This document shows positions 1-8,293 of a DNA stretch of 64,000 nt, in pieces; positions within the stretch are counted from its first letter, which is position 1, and each line of letters opens with the position of its first letter. The translations under genes were made by a program, and so were the position numbers. The notes under the pieces were generated by a model. The model saw nothing but the letters and a program-made list of their open reading frames with translations, was not told where the DNA came from and made no database searches. Source of the DNA: Streptococcus oricebi (GTDB taxonomy: Bacteria > Bacillota > Bacilli > Lactobacillales > Streptococcaceae); contig NZ_PRDG01000003.1 of assembly GCF_017883985.1 (NCBI RefSeq), positions 70,991 through 134,990 of the forward strand, written 5' to 3'.

Positions 1-97
1 CCTCCCTTAAGGATGAAAAAATTTCATCGAGCTTTCTAACATTATAACTTGGAAAAACTGGAACTCTCGTCCCAGCTTTTCTTATCCATTCACTAAA

Positions 98-1255
98 TTA
101 GGGTTCAACAACTTGGACCTTATCAACCTGACCATTATTCATGGTAACCATATAAGCTGATTTTTCAGTTGTGTGATCCTTATTGATGGTCATCTTACCA
201 GTCACTCCTTCAAAGTCTTTCAACTTAGAGAGGTTCTTGCTGATATCAAGCGAAGTCTTAGCTCCCTTGGCCGCTTCTGCGGCCATATAAACAGAGTCGT
301 AGGCTAGAGCCGCAAACATGGATGGCTCTTCCTTATACTTAGCCTTGTAGGCTTCTAAGAACTTCTTGGTCTTTTCACTGACATCTCCCTTGGTTGCAAA
401 GCCAGAAACAAAGTAGATGTTGTTGGCCCGCTCTGCGGTCGCTTGTTGAACAAATTCATCACCGTTCAAACCATCAGGACCCAAGATTGGTTGCTCAATT
501 CCCATCCCACGCGCTTGGTTCACAATCTTACCAGCTTCGGTATAGTAGGACGGTACCACCAGGGCATCAAATTCCTTACCCTTGAACTTGGTAAGAGCTG
601 CTTGGAAATCTGTGTCCCCACTAGTAAAGGTTTCATCAGCTACGATTTCACCCTTGAAGGACTTACGAAAGGCAGCTGCCGCTCCCTTGGCATAGTCACT
701 TCCATTATCAGTGTAAAGGATAACCTTTTTCAATTTTAAATCATCATTAGCAAATTTTCCTAAGATTTTTCCTTGGAAACGATCTTGAAAGGCTGCAACA
801 TAAAGGAAGTCATGACCCTTGGTAATGTCGTCTTGGGTTGCACTTGGGGCAATCAAAGGGACACCTGCCTTATCAGCTTTAGGCGCAGAAGCCGCTGTCG
901 CTCCTGAGGTCGCTGGGCCGACCAGAACATTGACCTTGTCTTGGGTGACTAGCTTGGTTGTGATATTGGCTGCTTCAGCTGTCTCAGACTTATTATCATA
1001 GTCTTTGACTTCAAACATCTTACCGTCTACCCCACCAGCAGCATTTATTTCTTCAATGGCTAACTTGGCAGCCTTTTGCTCTGCTCCACCGTAAGCGGCT
1101 GTTTGGCCGGATTCTTCAAAGTTAAATCCAATTTTAATCTTATCACCAATCTCTGTACCAGTGGCAGCTGATTTAGATGAGGAAACATCTCCACAAGCTG
1201 CGAGCAAGGCTAAACTAGCAAATGTCAACAAGGACAAGCCTAATTTTTTCTTCAT
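98..1255 (-). CDS. livJ: Branched-chain amino acid ABC transporter substrate-binding lipoprotein (copy 2)
   Basis: A 385-residue extracellular solute-binding protein of the LivJ (periplasmic-binding fold type I) family, which captures Leu/Ile/Val for a Liv ABC importer. The signal peptide ends in a lipobox, L-A-A-C with Cys at about residue 21, so the mature protein should be anchored by lipid on the outer membrane face. The body has the family pattern, including a G-P-A-T-S-G segment near residue 115 and A-L-A-Y-D-S-V near 322. It lies directly downstream of a very similar gene and has its own promoter. The permease genes livHMGF would be expected beyond the left edge. Family assignment is firm; exact ligand preference is inferred. 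Confidence 0.93.
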   Translation of the reverse strand: MKKKLGLSLLTFASLALLAACGDVSSSKSAATGTEIGDKIKIGFNFEESGQTAAYGGAEQKAAKLAIEEINAAGGVDGKMFEVKDYDNKSETAEAANITTKLVTQDKVNVLVGPATSGATAASAPKADKAGVPLIAPSATQDDITKGHDFLYVAAFQDRFQGKILGKFANDDLKLKKVILYTDNGSDYAKGAAAAFRKSFKGEIVADETFTSGDTDFQAALTKFKGKEFDALVVPSYYTEAGKIVNQARGMGIEQPILGPDGLNGDEFVQQATAERANNIYFVSGFATKGDVSEKTKKFLEAYKAKYKEEPSMFAALAYDSVYMAAEAAKGAKTSLDISKNLSKLKDFEGVTGKMTINKDHTTEKSAYMVTMNNGQVDKVQVVEP

Positions 1256-1325
1256 GTCTACAAATCTCCTTCAAGATAGGATATGCAAGGCTTCTTGCAC
1301 TCTTTTTTATTTTATAACCGTTACT

Positions 1326-1354
1326 AATATACTGAATTATCTGAATATTGTCAA
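1326..1354 (-). promoter_or_regulatory. Promoter of livJ copy 2 with CodY-like box in the spacer
   Basis: On the minus strand TTGACA (1349-1354) is followed after exactly 17 bases by TATATT (1326-1331). The spacer region 1335-1349 reads AATATTCAGATAATT, matching the CodY consensus AATTTTCWGAAAATT at 13 of 15 positions. CodY is a known repressor of branched-chain amino acid uptake in streptococci. Binding here is inferred. Confidence 0.75.
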
Positions 1355-1384
1355 TACATTAGGCCGATTTTTTCCTCTAAACTT

Positions 1385-2545
1385 TTATGGCTCAACGGTT
1401 TCGACCTTGTCCACCGCTCCATTATTCATAGTTACCATCAGAGCTGACTTCTCAGTTGTGTGGTCCTTATTGATAGACATCTTACCAGTAACCCCTTCAA
1501 AGTCCTTCAACTTAGCAAGCTTGTCCTTGATGTCAGCAGAGGTCTTAGCCCCCTTGGCTGCTTCTGCGGCCATATAAACAGAGTCATAGGCTAGGGCTGC
1601 AAACATGGATGGATTTTCCTTGTATTTAGCCTTGTAGGCTTCGAGGAACTTCTTGGTCTTATCAGTCATATCACCTGTAGTTGCAAAACCAGTGATGTAG
1701 TAGATATTGTTGGCATATTGATTGGTTGCCTGTTCTACAAAGGCGTCACTATTGAAACCGTCAGGACCCAAGATTGGTTGCTCAATTCCCATACCACGCG
1801 CTTGGTTAACGATTTTACCAGCCTCGGTATAGTAACCAGGAATGACAATGGCATCAAAGTCCTTGTTCTTGAGCTTGGTAAGAGCTGCTTGGAAGTCGGT
1901 ATCTCCCGCTGTAAAGGTCTCATCGGCTACGATTTCACCCTTATAGGCAGAACGGAAGGACTTGGCAATTCCCTTGGCATAGTCACTACCATTATCTGTA
2001 TAAAGGATAACCTTTTTAGCCTTGAGGGTGTCTGCATACTTGGCCAAGATTTTTCCTTGGAAACTATCTTGGAAGATGGCTACAAAGAGGGAGTCGTGAC
2101 CCTTGGTCAAACCGTCCTGGGTCGCACTTGGAGTGATGAGGGGAACTCCCGCCTGGTCTGTACTCTTAACAGCGGCCCCTGTCGCTCCTGATGTAGCTGG
2201 TCCAATAACAACATTGACCTTGTCCTTGCTGGTCAACTTACTAGAAATCTGGGCTGCTTCAGCTGTTTCTGACTTATTATCATAGTCATAGACCTTGAAC
2301 TTCTTGCCATCTACACCACCAGCTGCATTGATTTCTTCAATGGCCAACTTGGCTCCACGTTGCTCTGCACTACCGTAGGCACCTGTTGTTCCTGTTTCCT
2401 CCAGGTTCAAGCCGATTTTAATCGTATCGCCCTCAATCTTTGTCCCTGAGCTAGCTGCCCCACCATTGGTAGAGACATTCCCACAGGCTGCTAGAAAGGT
2501 GGCCCCTAGAAGGGTCACCAGAGTTGCCTTAAATCGTTTTTTCAT
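1385..2545 (-). CDS. livJ: Branched-chain amino acid ABC transporter substrate-binding lipoprotein (copy 1)
   Basis: A 386-residue LivJ-family lipoprotein, with signal peptide and L-A-A-C lipobox (Cys about residue 21). It is closely similar along its whole length to the protein encoded just downstream (98-1255), including shared blocks around Y-T-D-N-G-S-D-Y-A-K and G-M-G-I-E-Q-P. The pair therefore looks like a tandem duplication. In related streptococci a single livJ follows ylbG here. Both copies keep an intact signal peptide, lipobox and promoter, so neither looks decayed. The duplicates may differ in ligand preference or simply raise receptor dose; the sequence cannot tell which. Confidence 0.93.
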   Translation of the reverse strand: MKKRFKATLVTLLGATFLAACGNVSTNGGAASSGTKIEGDTIKIGLNLEETGTTGAYGSAEQRGAKLAIEEINAAGGVDGKKFKVYDYDNKSETAEAAQISSKLTSKDKVNVVIGPATSGATGAAVKSTDQAGVPLITPSATQDGLTKGHDSLFVAIFQDSFQGKILAKYADTLKAKKVILYTDNGSDYAKGIAKSFRSAYKGEIVADETFTAGDTDFQAALTKLKNKDFDAIVIPGYYTEAGKIVNQARGMGIEQPILGPDGFNSDAFVEQATNQYANNIYYITGFATTGDMTDKTKKFLEAYKAKYKENPSMFAALAYDSVYMAAEAAKGAKTSADIKDKLAKLKDFEGVTGKMSINKDHTTEKSALMVTMNNGAVDKVETVEP

Positions 2546-2582
2546 ATCATCGACTCCTTTAGTTCTTAAATGATTAAATAAT

Positions 2583-2611
2583 AATATACAGAATTATCTG
2601 AAAATTGTCAA
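2583..2611 (-). promoter_or_regulatory. Promoter of livJ copy 1 with CodY-like box
   Basis: A consensus promoter on the minus strand: TTGACA (2606-2611), 17-base spacer, TATATT (2583-2588). The segment 2592-2606 reads AATTTTCAGATAATT, 14 of 15 matches to the CodY motif, and overlaps the -35 and spacer. A bound CodY would block RNA polymerase, giving repression when branched-chain amino acids and GTP are high. The box is seen; regulation is inferred from family knowledge. Confidence 0.8.
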
Positions 2612-2621
2612 CCTTTTTTAC

Positions 2622-2651
2622 AAAAAAATTTGCCAGGCCCTTCTAGGCCTG
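2622..2651 (-). terminator. Intrinsic terminator after ylbG
   Basis: Arms CAGGCC (2634-2639) and GGCCTG (2646-2651) with a 6-base loop. On the minus strand the U-tract is at 2622-2630. The stem overlaps the last codons of ylbG and separates it from the livJ promoter. Confidence 0.75.
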
Positions 2652-2897
2652 TTTAAAGAGGCTACCTACAAAGTTAGTATCCAAGTCCTTGATGTGACAA
2701 AGTCGGACTTCTTTGACATATTTTTCACCCAGCAGGCGCTGTCTGACTTCTTCTACCTGATCCTCTTCTACATAGAGTTGCAGATAGCGGCGTCTCCTTG
2801 AATGATAGATAATATCCCCAAAGGCTGCCAGCTTTTTGGCATCTCGATTATAGTAGAGATAGACAATCAAGCCGATTCTAGCTTCCTTTTCAAACAT
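2643..2897 (-). CDS. ylbG: YlbG family protein (DUF2129)
   Basis: An 84-residue cytoplasmic protein of the YlbG/DUF2129 family, conserved in Bacillota next to clpP in streptococci. The molecular function is not established. The start chosen is the ATG that gives M-F-E-K-E-A-R-I-G, matching the usual family N-terminus, with an AAGGAA ribosome site just upstream. A 25-codon upstream extension has no such support. The sequence has a basic R-R-R-R patch near residue 33 and no membrane segment. It sits between clpP and livJ, each flanked by terminators, so it may be transcribed alone or by readthrough. Confidence 0.88.
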   Translation of the reverse strand: MFEKEARIGLIVYLYYNRDAKKLAAFGDIIYHSRRRRYLQLYVEEDQVEEVRQRLLGEKYVKEVRLCHIKDLDTNFVGSLFKQA

Positions 2898-3028
2898 GGT
2901 ATTCCTTTCTTGCTTCCTGAGGAAGCTCCCTTTGGCCTTCTGACTAGCCACAAAAATCAAAGGAGTCCCCAAGAATATTTTTTCACGAGGCTAGCTTCAA
3001 GCAAAACTAGCACTTGTTTGATTATACC

Positions 3029-3058
3029 AAAAAAGCGGGGCTTGCGCCCCACTTTTTT
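3029..3058 (-). terminator. Intrinsic terminator after clpP
   Basis: A GC-rich hairpin, GGGGC / GCCCC with a TTGC loop, extended past one mismatch by A-rich and T-rich arms. Reading on the minus strand it ends in TTTTTT. It lies 9 bases after the clpP stop. Confidence 0.88.
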
Positions 3059-3066
3059 CAATTATT

Positions 3067-3657
3067 TTAAGCTAAATTGGTATTTTCCATAATTTCATCA
3101 ATAAAGCCGTAGTCCAGGGTTTCCTGGGCATTCATCCAGTAATCGCGTTCAGCGTCCTTGTGGATTTGCTCAATTGGCTTGCCAGAGTTCTCAGAAAGGA
3201 TTCTTTCCAAGGTATTACGAGTTTTGAGCAAGCGTTCAGCTACAATAGCCATATCAGTTTGTTGGGTACCGCTACCTGTTCCTCCCATTGGTTGGTGAAT
3301 CAGGTATTCAGCATTTGGAAGCATAAAGCGTTTGCCCTTGGCTCCGCTTGACGCGATAATGGTTCCCATTGAGGCTGCCATTCCCATAACGATGGTTTGA
3401 ACATCTGACTTGATAAAGTTCATGGTGTCCATGATGGCTAGACCTGCTGGTACAGAACCACCCGGAGTATTGATGTAAAGGTAGATATCCTTGCTACTAT
3501 CTTGGGCGTCCAAAAAGAGGAGCTGGGCAATGATAGAGTTGGCCATATTGTCCTCAACTTGGCCTGTCAGCATGATAATGCGGTCTTTTAGGAGCCGCGA
3601 GTAAATGTCATAGGAACGCTCTCCACGACTGGTTTGTTCGATAACTACTGGAATCAT
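3067..3657 (-). CDS. clpP: ATP-dependent Clp protease proteolytic subunit
   Basis: A 196-residue serine peptidase (family S14) that forms the double-heptamer barrel of Clp proteases and works with ClpC/ClpE/ClpX in protein quality control and regulated proteolysis. The catalytic triad is visible: Ser96 in M-A-A-S-M-G, His121 in L-I-H-Q-P and Asp172 in E-R-D-Y. The start is the ATG giving M-I-P-V-V-I-E-Q, preceded by an AAAGGAGAG ribosome site. A possible 16-codon extension upstream lacks one. A CtsR operator overlaps the promoter, so the gene should be induced by heat and misfolded protein. It has its own terminator. Confidence 0.98.
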   Translation of the reverse strand: MIPVVIEQTSRGERSYDIYSRLLKDRIIMLTGQVEDNMANSIIAQLLFLDAQDSSKDIYLYINTPGGSVPAGLAIMDTMNFIKSDVQTIVMGMAASMGTIIASSGAKGKRFMLPNAEYLIHQPMGGTGSGTQQTDMAIVAERLLKTRNTLERILSENSGKPIEQIHKDAERDYWMNAQETLDYGFIDEIMENTNLA

Positions 3658-3722
3658 AGTTTTTCTCTCCTTTAGTAAAATTGAGTGCGAATCAATCCTT
3701 GTCACTCTAACTGATATGCTTT

Positions 3723-3752
3723 ATTATACCTCTTTGGTCAAAAAAGGTCAAA
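3723..3752 (-). promoter_or_regulatory. clpP promoter with CtsR operator
   Basis: Minus-strand TTGACC (3746-3751), 17 bases, TATAAT (3723-3728). On the plus strand GGTCAAA (3736-3742), three bases, GGTCAAA (3746-3752) is the exact CtsR tandem heptad. It covers the -35, as expected for repression. CtsR control of clpP is established in streptococci. Confidence 0.93.
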
Positions 3753-3760
3753 CAAAAAAC

Positions 3761-4390
3761 TTACTTGGTTCCAAAGAGCCTGTCCCCGGCATCTCCCAGT
3801 CCAGGGACGATATAGCCATTTTCATTGAGCTTTTCATCTAGGGCAGCAGTGAAAATATCGATATCTGGGTGGGCCTTTTGCAGGGCAGCCACTCCTTCTG
3901 GGGCAGCTACTAGGCAGACAAACTTGATGTTGCTAGCTCCCCGTTTTTTTAAGGAATCAATGGCTAAAATAGCGGATCCCCCCGTTGCTAGCATGGGGTC
4001 GACAACAAAAATTTGCCGGTGCTTGATGTCCTCTGGTAGCTTAACCAAATATTCGACCGGCTGTAGGGTCTCCTCATCCCGATACATACCGATGTGGCCG
4101 ACCTTGGCTGCAGGCACTAGGCTCAAGAGGCCATCCACCATACCGATTCCTGCCCGCAAGATTGGGACAATTGCTAATTTCTTTCCAGCTAACTGCTTTT
4201 GCACTGTCTTGGTAATGGGGGTTTCGATTTCCACATCTTCCAAGGGTAAATCACGCAGGACCTCATAACCCATCAGCATAGCAATCTCATTGACCAATTC
4301 CCGAAAGGCCTTGGTTGATGTATCTGTCCGCCGCAAGATAGACAGTTTGTGCTGAATGAGAGGGTGTTGGATAACTTGAAATTTTTCCAT
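3761..4390 (-). CDS. upp: Uracil phosphoribosyltransferase
   Basis: A 209-residue cytosolic enzyme of pyrimidine salvage: uracil + PRPP to UMP + PPi. The PRPP-binding loop D-P-M-L-A-T-G-G-S is at about residues 131-139, and the C-terminal uracil-binding G-D-A-G-D-R motif is present. Length and both termini match the family. The ATG has an AAGGAAG site about 7 bases upstream. The gene precedes clpP in the same orientation, but clpP has its own promoter in the 103-base gap. A possible extended -10 (TGGTATAAT on the minus strand near 4530) lies about 140 bases upstream. Confidence 0.97.
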   Translation of the reverse strand: MEKFQVIQHPLIQHKLSILRRTDTSTKAFRELVNEIAMLMGYEVLRDLPLEDVEIETPITKTVQKQLAGKKLAIVPILRAGIGMVDGLLSLVPAAKVGHIGMYRDEETLQPVEYLVKLPEDIKHRQIFVVDPMLATGGSAILAIDSLKKRGASNIKFVCLVAAPEGVAALQKAHPDIDIFTAALDEKLNENGYIVPGLGDAGDRLFGTK

Positions 4391-4537
4391 AATAGGACTT
4401 CCTTTTCTACTTTATTTAGTTTCCAGAAAAAGCAGAAGTAAAGAGGGCCATAAGGACCTAGACGAGGACTGGCTTTATCTAGATTTAGCGGGCTACTCAA
4501 TTCTGATTTCCCAAAAGTATAATCATCTCATTATACC

Positions 4538-4558
4538 AAAAAGCCTTTAAAAAGGCTT
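4538..4558 (-). terminator. Intrinsic terminator after mgtA
   Basis: Arms AAGCCTTT (4541-4548) and AAAGGCTT (4551-4558), followed on the minus strand by TTTTT. It lies 26 bases after the mgtA stop. Confidence 0.8.
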
Positions 4559-4583
4559 GCTTCAAGAGCAAACCTTCTTAAAA

Positions 4584-7238
4584 TTATAACCATTCCTTGT
4601 AACGCTCGATATATAGGTGCTTGACAAAGGTCACGCTGACCATATAAAGAATGATAATCAAAAATAGGAAAATAAAGTAAATTCCATTTAATGGAGCCAC
4701 CTTAATCAGACTGGCTAGCGGGCCATAAGGAATAAAGGTGACAAAGAGGGCCGCTGCTAGGGTTGTCAAAACAACGGACAAGGCTGGCCGACTATGAACA
4801 AAGGGCAGCTTAGGTGAACGCAGCATATAGATAACCATGGTCTGGGTCCACATGGACTCTAGGAACCAACCTGTTTGGAAAATAGTGATAAAGGCTGTAG
4901 AGTCTCCGTTTAGATAGTTGCTGCCGGTCAACATAGGCGCAATGATAAAGTAGAGCAAGAGGAAGGTCAAGCAGTCAAAGATGGAGCTGATTGGACCAAT
5001 CCAGGCCATGAAGCGCGTGATTGACTTGGCGGTCCAAATCCTTGGCTTCTTGAGAAATTCACTATCAACATTATCAAAGGGCAGGGCGATACAGGAAATA
5101 TCATAGACTAGGTTGAGCACGATGAGATGGATAGGAGCCATCGGGAGGAAGGGCAGAAAGATGCTAGCTACCAAAAGGGAAAAGATATTCCCGAAGTTGG
5201 AGCTGACCGTCATCTTGATGTACTTGGTCATATTGGCATAGACCTTGCGCCCTTCAACCAGACCTTTTTCCAAGACCAGCAGGTCCTTGTCCAAGAGGAT
5301 AACATCGGCCGTTTCCTTGGCAATATCGACAGCGGTATCAACCGAGATACCTACATCAGCCACCTTCATTGATGGAGCATCATTGATCCCATCACCCATA
5401 TAGCCCACCTTGTGACCATTGGCCTTGAGCTGTAAAATAATTCGAGCCTTTTGGTCAGGAGATAGCTTGGCAAAGACCGTCGTTTTCTCCACAGCCTGAC
5501 TCAAGTCATCATCAGACATCTGATCTACCACAGAGCCTAGCAGAATCTCATCTACATCCAGTCCTACCTTTTCACAGACAGCCTGGGTCACCTTTTCATT
5601 GTCACCCGTTAGGATTTTAGTAGCTACCCCATATTCCTTGAGGATTTTAATGGCTGGCGCCGCTGACGGTTTAGGCGGGTCTAGAAAGGCTAGATAGCCC
5701 GTCAAAATCATGTCAGACTCGTCTTCCACAGAGTAGGCATAGTCTAGATCCAACTGGGACTTATAGCTAACTCCCAGCACTCGCAGACCTTGCTCGTTGA
5801 GCTGGGCAACTTCTTTTAAAATCTCGGAACGAATTTCCTGGGTCAGGGGCAGGATTTCTCCCTGGTCCTCAACATAGCTAGAAATAGCCAGCATCTCCTC
5901 CAAGGCTCCCTTGGTCACCATGCTCACCTCTCCAGCATGGTCCTGAACGAGGACACTCATCCGCCGCCGCTCAAAGTCAAAGGGTAACTCATCAACCTTT
6001 TTAAATTTTTGGTCCAGATCCCGCAGGGATTCTTGTTCCTTGGCTTCTTTTTCAGTCCGGTTGATAATGGCCCGGTCCATGAGATTTTTAAGACCTGTTT
6101 GGTAGTAAGAGTTGAGATAGGCCCGACGTAAGACCTGTAAATCAAGATTAGAATGGATATCCAAGGGATACTCTAGGACAATCTCGTCTTGAGTTAGGGT
6201 GCCTGTCTTATCTGTACAAAGGATATCAATAGCTCCTAGGTCCTGGATGGCATTTAATTTTTTGATGACAACCTTTTCCTTGGCCATAATAATCGACCCC
6301 TTGGCCAGACTAGCAGTGATAACCATAGGCAGCATTTCCGGAGTCAAACCAACTCCGACACTCAAGGCGAAAACCCCAGCTTCCAGCCAGTCTCCGTCGG
6401 TCAGTCCATTGATTAAAAAGACAACAGGAACCAAGACTAGCATGAGACGAATCAAGAGCCAGGAAATACTATTCATCTCCCGCTCAAAAGAAGTCGGCTC
6501 ATCATAAGTGTTGAGGGTCTGCTCAATGGCTCCCATCATGGTCTCATCTCCGACGACTAAAACCAAGGCAGTGGCCCGACCACTGATAACAGTAGTTCCC
6601 ATAAAGGCTAGAGAGTCTGCCTCCAAAAGATTATCCACTTGGTTATTTTCAGCCTTATTGAGAGCCAACTTTTCAATGGCGTCACTCTCTCCAGTCAGAC
6701 CAGACTGCTGGACGAAAAAGTCACGCGACTCTAGCAGAACAACATCTGCCGGTAGCATATCTCCCGCACTCAGCTCAATCATGTCACCGACAACCAAGTC
6801 ATCGATAGGAATTTCCTGGGTCTCTCCCTCCCGGGTCACACTGACAGTATTGACAATCATCCGCGATAGATTACTAGCTGCCTTATCACTCCGCAATTCC
6901 TGAATAAAACGAATAGTACCGGATAGGAGGACTAAGATAACTATGATGAAAAAGGTCGTTGGATCTGCCTCACCAGGCTTGGCCAACCAAACATTGGTTA
7001 CCAAGGATACTAGGGCAATCAACAAGAGTATAACCGTAAAAGGATTGATGATGGACTCGTAAATCTTGCGCCAAAGCGGTACTTCCTGCCCCTTGGTAAT
7101 CACATTCTCTCCATACAAGTCCCGATTTTCATCGACCTGCTCCTGACTGAGCCCAATTTTGGCTGTCTTAAGACTAGCCATTGTTTCTAGAATAGGCACT
7201 TGCAGTGCCTCTGTCAATCTTTCTTTTGCTGTTTTCAA
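4584..7238 (-). CDS. mgtA: Magnesium-transporting P-type ATPase
   Basis: An 884-residue P3B-type ATPase of the MgtA family, importing Mg2+ across the cytoplasmic membrane at the cost of ATP. Seen in order: N-terminal cytoplasmic segment, membrane pair at about 63-110, actuator T-G-E-S near 182, membrane pair ending in P-E-M-L near 300, phosphorylation motif D-K-T-G-T with Asp343, the G-D-G-I-N-D hinge near 635, and six further membrane segments. The start codon is TTG, with GAGGAG 8 bases upstream; no ATG start fits better. A short upstream hairpin (CTCTA/TAGAG) could mask that ribosome site. An M-box riboswitch and a leader peptide lie upstream, so the gene should be induced by low magnesium. 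Confidence 0.95.
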   Translation of the reverse strand: MKTAKERLTEALQVPILETMASLKTAKIGLSQEQVDENRDLYGENVITKGQEVPLWRKIYESIINPFTVILLLIALVSLVTNVWLAKPGEADPTTFFIIVILVLLSGTIRFIQELRSDKAASNLSRMIVNTVSVTREGETQEIPIDDLVVGDMIELSAGDMLPADVVLLESRDFFVQQSGLTGESDAIEKLALNKAENNQVDNLLEADSLAFMGTTVISGRATALVLVVGDETMMGAIEQTLNTYDEPTSFEREMNSISWLLIRLMLVLVPVVFLINGLTDGDWLEAGVFALSVGVGLTPEMLPMVITASLAKGSIIMAKEKVVIKKLNAIQDLGAIDILCTDKTGTLTQDEIVLEYPLDIHSNLDLQVLRRAYLNSYYQTGLKNLMDRAIINRTEKEAKEQESLRDLDQKFKKVDELPFDFERRRMSVLVQDHAGEVSMVTKGALEEMLAISSYVEDQGEILPLTQEIRSEILKEVAQLNEQGLRVLGVSYKSQLDLDYAYSVEDESDMILTGYLAFLDPPKPSAAPAIKILKEYGVATKILTGDNEKVTQAVCEKVGLDVDEILLGSVVDQMSDDDLSQAVEKTTVFAKLSPDQKARIILQLKANGHKVGYMGDGINDAPSMKVADVGISVDTAVDIAKETADVILLDKDLLVLEKGLVEGRKVYANMTKYIKMTVSSNFGNIFSLLVASIFLPFLPMAPIHLIVLNLVYDISCIALPFDNVDSEFLKKPRIWTAKSITRFMAWIGPISSIFDCLTFLLLYFIIAPMLTGSNYLNGDSTAFITIFQTGWFLESMWTQTMVIYMLRSPKLPFVHSRPALSVVLTTLAAALFVTFIPYGPLASLIKVAPLNGIYFIFLFLIIILYMVSVTFVKHLYIERYKEWL

Positions 7239-7277
7239 TTTGATTTCTCCTCTAATTTTTTAGACTAGAGTCGACAA

Positions 7278-7349
7278 CTACAAACCAGGAGAATACCAGC
7301 TTGCAACTTCGACTAGCAAGGGTTTCTCCGGATGACCATCTTCTGGCAT
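7278..7349 (-). CDS. Candidate mgtA leader peptide, acid/proline-rich N-terminus (23 aa)
   Basis: A 23-codon frame on the minus strand with ATG at 7347-7349, preceded 8 bases upstream by a perfect AAAGGAGG (7358-7365). It encodes M-P-E-D-G-H-P-E-K-P followed by a hydrophobic stretch and W-Y-S-P-G-L. It ends 39 bases before the mgtA TTG start. Enterobacterial MgtL is also a very short acid/proline-rich peptide; its nascent chain destabilises ribosomes at low Mg2+ and so switches on mgtA. The composition and position match, although the sequence is unrelated. A regulatory role is inferred. The strong ribosome site is the main evidence that it is translated. Confidence 0.65.
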   Translation of the reverse strand: MPEDGHPEKPLLVEVASWYSPGL

Positions 7350-7368
7350 TCTCCTCACCTCCTTTAAT

Positions 7369-7570
7369 AAGATACAAAGCCCGTTAAGAAAACGAAGAAA
7401 AAATAGGCGGCCGAACAGGAGTTGCTAGCAACTCCGTTGTGAGACCCCCGCAAGGACAACTAGCTTGGAGGTAAGCATTAGCGCCACCTACAAGCAGATG
7501 TCTACTGCGTCTGGATATCACAACTACTCATTTGCGTATTTTCCGAAGCTTTTAGCTCGAGTTCAATTCT
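7369..7570. repeat. Intergenic hairpin repeat, element A1 (long form)
   Basis: Begins AAGATACAAAGCCCGTTAAG and ends near GAGTTCAATT, the same ends as elements in the right-hand array (63117-64000). It holds an insert starting GGCGGCCGAAC. The insert includes a perfect 8-bp hairpin GGAGTTGC/GCAACTCC (7418-7435) and a decayed version of the GCTTGGAGGTA hairpin that is perfect at about 63817-63850. No reading frame. It starts 4 bases beyond the ribosome site of the mgtA leader peptide. Confidence 0.85.
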
Positions 7571-7683
7571 AAGATACAAAGCCCGTTAAAAAATCGAAAG
7601 AATTTTAGGGAAATTGACGAAGGTTCTCCAGAACCTAGGAAATTTCATCTAAATTCCGAGATTTTAGGGCGTGTTCAATTAAC
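7571..7683. repeat. Intergenic hairpin repeat, element A2 (short form)
   Basis: About 113 bases with the family ends (AAGATACAAAGCCCGTTA at the left, TTTTAGGGCGTGTTCAATT at the right). It folds as nested stems: GCCC/GGGC, AAAATC/GATTTT, AAATT/AATTT and GGTTCT/AGAACC, with conserved GACGA and TAGGA strands inside. The stems differ in sequence from other copies but still pair. Confidence 0.85.
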
Positions 7684-8003
7684 AAGATACAAAACCCGTT
7701 GGCAGACTGCTTCATCGCTATTGCTGAACGCAATGCTCTGAAACGAAAGCCACTAGCGTGCCCTTTCTACAGTCTGCACTAATTTTCCAAGCAAAAATTA
7801 TCGTTTTGCTTGGAAAATGTCGAAAAACGAAGAAAAAATAGGCGGCCGAACTTAGCTAGCTTTTTAGTTTCTAGGCTAGCCTTCAAACAGTCCACCGGAC
7901 TGTTTGAACCCTAGGCAAGGCTGACTAGCTAGGTGACAAGTCACTAGTGACGATGGCAACTAGCATACTGCTACTGCGTCCTGAGTTCAGCACTAGCCCC
8001 TTG
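7684..8003. repeat. Intergenic hairpin repeat, element A3 (long form, right end diverged)
   Basis: Begins AAGATACAAAACCCGTT. An outer stem GCAGACTG / CAGTCTGC encloses smaller hairpins. Next comes a perfect 14-bp hairpin with loop ATTATCG (7783-7817), then the GGCGGCCGAAC module carrying a perfect 10-bp stem CAAACAGTCC/GGACTGTTTG (7884-7906). The right end departs from other copies after about 8000. The stretch 8004-8054 shows nothing recognisable. Confidence 0.75.
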
Positions 8004-8054
8004 GCAGACTATTTTATAACTGTCCACCTATCTGGCCTACTCTTTTGGCGCAAG

Positions 8055-8088
8055 CAAAAAGTCCCGCCTTGAAATCAGGGCGAGACTA
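8055..8088 (-). terminator. M-box riboswitch terminator
   Basis: Minus-strand hairpin: AGTCTCGCC (8079-8087) pairs with GGCGGGACT (8060-8068) apart from one mismatch, followed by TTTTT. It sits just after the M-box aptamer and far upstream of mgtA. It is therefore placed to stop transcription when Mg2+ is bound. Confidence 0.85.
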
Positions 8089-8094
8089 TCTTTA

Positions 8095-8280
8095 GTTTGG
8101 ACGTTAACCGTTCAAGCTTTAACTCCATAGGGCAATGAAACGACGTTAGTTGTGACCTTAGCGATCACCACTGTTGACCAGCGCGTAGTGTCTCCACTCC
8201 TTTGCGGCAGCCGTCCGTATCCCTATGGTAGCCTCACCTACCGAAATGATGCAAAGAGCCTTACATAAACGAAGTCTCTT
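8095..8280 (-). promoter_or_regulatory. M-box (ykoK leader) magnesium riboswitch
   Basis: Minus-strand sequence carries the conserved M-box blocks in order: GGTAGGTGAGGCTACC, ATAGGGATACG, GCTGCCGC, GGTCAACAG, GGTGATCGCTAAGGTCAC, GCCCTATGG and AGTTAAAGCTTGAACGG. The ATAGGG and CCCTAT blocks pair at a distance, as in the known three-helix fold. In this class Mg2+ binding compacts the aptamer and allows the terminator to form, turning off Mg2+ transporter genes. The target here is mgtA, about 0.86 kb downstream past a repeat array. The class call rests on the conserved blocks; boundaries are approximate. Confidence 0.92.
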
Positions 8281-8293
8281 TTCTCCAAAAACC

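Noticed and set aside
819..1001. Plus-strand frames inside livJ and similar frames opposite other genes
   Set aside because: They are antisense shadows with no ribosome sites and no recognisable products.
4273..4500. 75-codon frame before and overlapping upp
   Set aside because: It overlaps the upp coding region out of frame and carries the upp leader; no family match or ribosome site.
7369..8054. Insertion sequence remnant upstream of mgtA
   Set aside because: Palindromes are present but there is no transposase frame, no long terminal inverted repeat and no clear target duplication.
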